DNA from: Rhizomys pruinosus
Taxonomy: Eukaryota > Chordata > Mammalia > Rodentia > Spalacidae
DNA length: 64,000 nucleotides
Direction of reading: 5' to 3'
Assembly (NCBI GenBank): GCA_009823505.1
Contig: VZQC01002896.1
Span: 998,909-1,062,908 of the forward strand
Each line of letters begins with the position of its first letter. Positions within the stretch are counted from its first letter, which is position 1. The translations under genes were made by a program, and so were the position numbers. Shown here piece by piece: positions 63,232-64,000 of the stretch. The notes below the pieces were generated by a model. The model saw only the letters and a list, made by a program, of their open reading frames with translations, was not told where the DNA came from and made no database searches.

Positions 63232-63855
63232 CCTTGAGATATGGTTCAGAGGTTAAAAGCACTGGCTGTTCAGCTGAGCATGGTGGCATACACCTTTAAT
63301 CCCAGCACTCAGGAGGCAAAGGCAGGAGGATCTCTGTGAATTCAAGGCCAGCCTGGACTACATAGTGAGTTCCAGGACAGCTGGTGCTACAGGGAGACCC
63401 TGTCTCAAAAAGACCAAAAATAAAGCACCGGCTGCTCTTGCAGAGGACCCGGTTTCAATTCCCGGCACCCACATGGTGTCTAACAACCATCCATAATCCC
63501 AGTTCCAGGGGAATCCAATGCTATGCTATTTTCTTTTATTTATTTATTTATTATTTTTTATGTGTATGAATGTACTGTCTGCAGGTGGGCTGGTGCACCC
63601 ATGTTGTGCAATGCTGTGGAGGTCAGAAGAGGGTGTCGGACTCCCCTGGAACTGGAGCCAAAGACAGCTCTCAGCCACCATGTGGGTGCTGGGAATTGAA
63701 CCCGGGTCCCCTGCAAGAGCAGTCGGCACTCTTAAACACTGAGCCATCTCTCCAGCTCCCCAATGCTATTTTCTGACCTTTACCAGCACTGCATGACATG
63801 GGTGCACTTACATACATGTAGCCAATACTCTCATACACATAAAAAATAAATTTAA
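63232..63855 (+). repeat. B2 SINE containing a B1 and a second B2
   Basis: Host B2 pieces 63232-63273, 63422-63534 and 63763-63855. B1 (+) 63274-63421. B2 (-) 63535-63762 flanked by ATGCTATTTTCT at 63523-63534 and 63763-63774. Confidence 0.93.
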
Positions 63856-64000
63856 AATATATGTACATTATATATATTTATGTGTGCCAGGAATCCCAAA
63901 GAACTAGGCTTGGCCACGTGTCCTGGTACAGCAAGAAAGCATAGGGGATAATCTAGTAACTCTATTTAGTCTCCCTTATGCACACTCTCCTTTTCTAATA

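Overview
This window is nuclear DNA from a muroid rodent, probably not Mus itself. It is dense in B1, B2/B3 and ID SINEs, L1 fragments, half-L1 (HAL1-like) sequence, microsatellites and one ERVK-type solo LTR. The B1 copies share an unusual 3' half ('ctggggctacagggagacc'), which suggests a lineage other than mouse or rat; I cannot name the genus. There is no sign of bacterial, plasmid or phage content. Two single N positions (26129, 51990) show it is an assembled genome.

The one intact gene is a plus-strand F-box/WD40 gene of the rodent Fbxw12 family (the tandemly amplified Fbxw12-Fbxw28 type cluster). Ten exons between 4647 and 39398 join in frame to 478 codons with GT/AG at every junction. 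An F-box occupies residues ~1-45 and a degenerate WD40 propeller ~100-478. Introns are short except intron 4 (20.3 kb) and intron 9 (5.8 kb). The expected role is substrate receptor of an SCF (SKP1-CUL1-F-box) ubiquitin ligase.

Layout: 1-4.6 kb, SINE/HAL1-rich upstream flank and a compact putative promoter. 4.65-7.0 kb, exons 1-4. 7.0-27.3 kb, intron 4, an insertion sink holding several L1 (-) copies, a 1.34-kb minisatellite of 28 bp grown inside an L1, a 0.77-kb polypurine array, a 560-bp retroposon with a 17-bp target duplication and a duplicated 710-bp block with 32-bp repeats. 27.3-39.4 kb, exons 5-10. 38.07-38.47 kb, a U6/L1 chimeric pseudogene within intron 9. 39.6-41.1 kb, a second HAL1-like copy. 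42.0-47.2 kb, a decayed paralogous block carrying pseudo-exons 5 and 6 and stopping just before exon 7. 48-64 kb, L1 3' UTRs, a 450-bp solo LTR, a hAT/ZBED-type transposase-derived pseudogene, many SINEs and a 1.66-kb minisatellite of 29 bp.

The most unusual observation is at the exon 8/intron 8 boundary. A 27-bp segment containing the 5' splice site is repeated four times in perfect tandem, in frame and without stop codons, giving four equivalent donors that would add 0, 9, 18 or 27 residues. I see no multi-gene 'system'. The novelty lies in gene-family turnover and repeat-driven structure.
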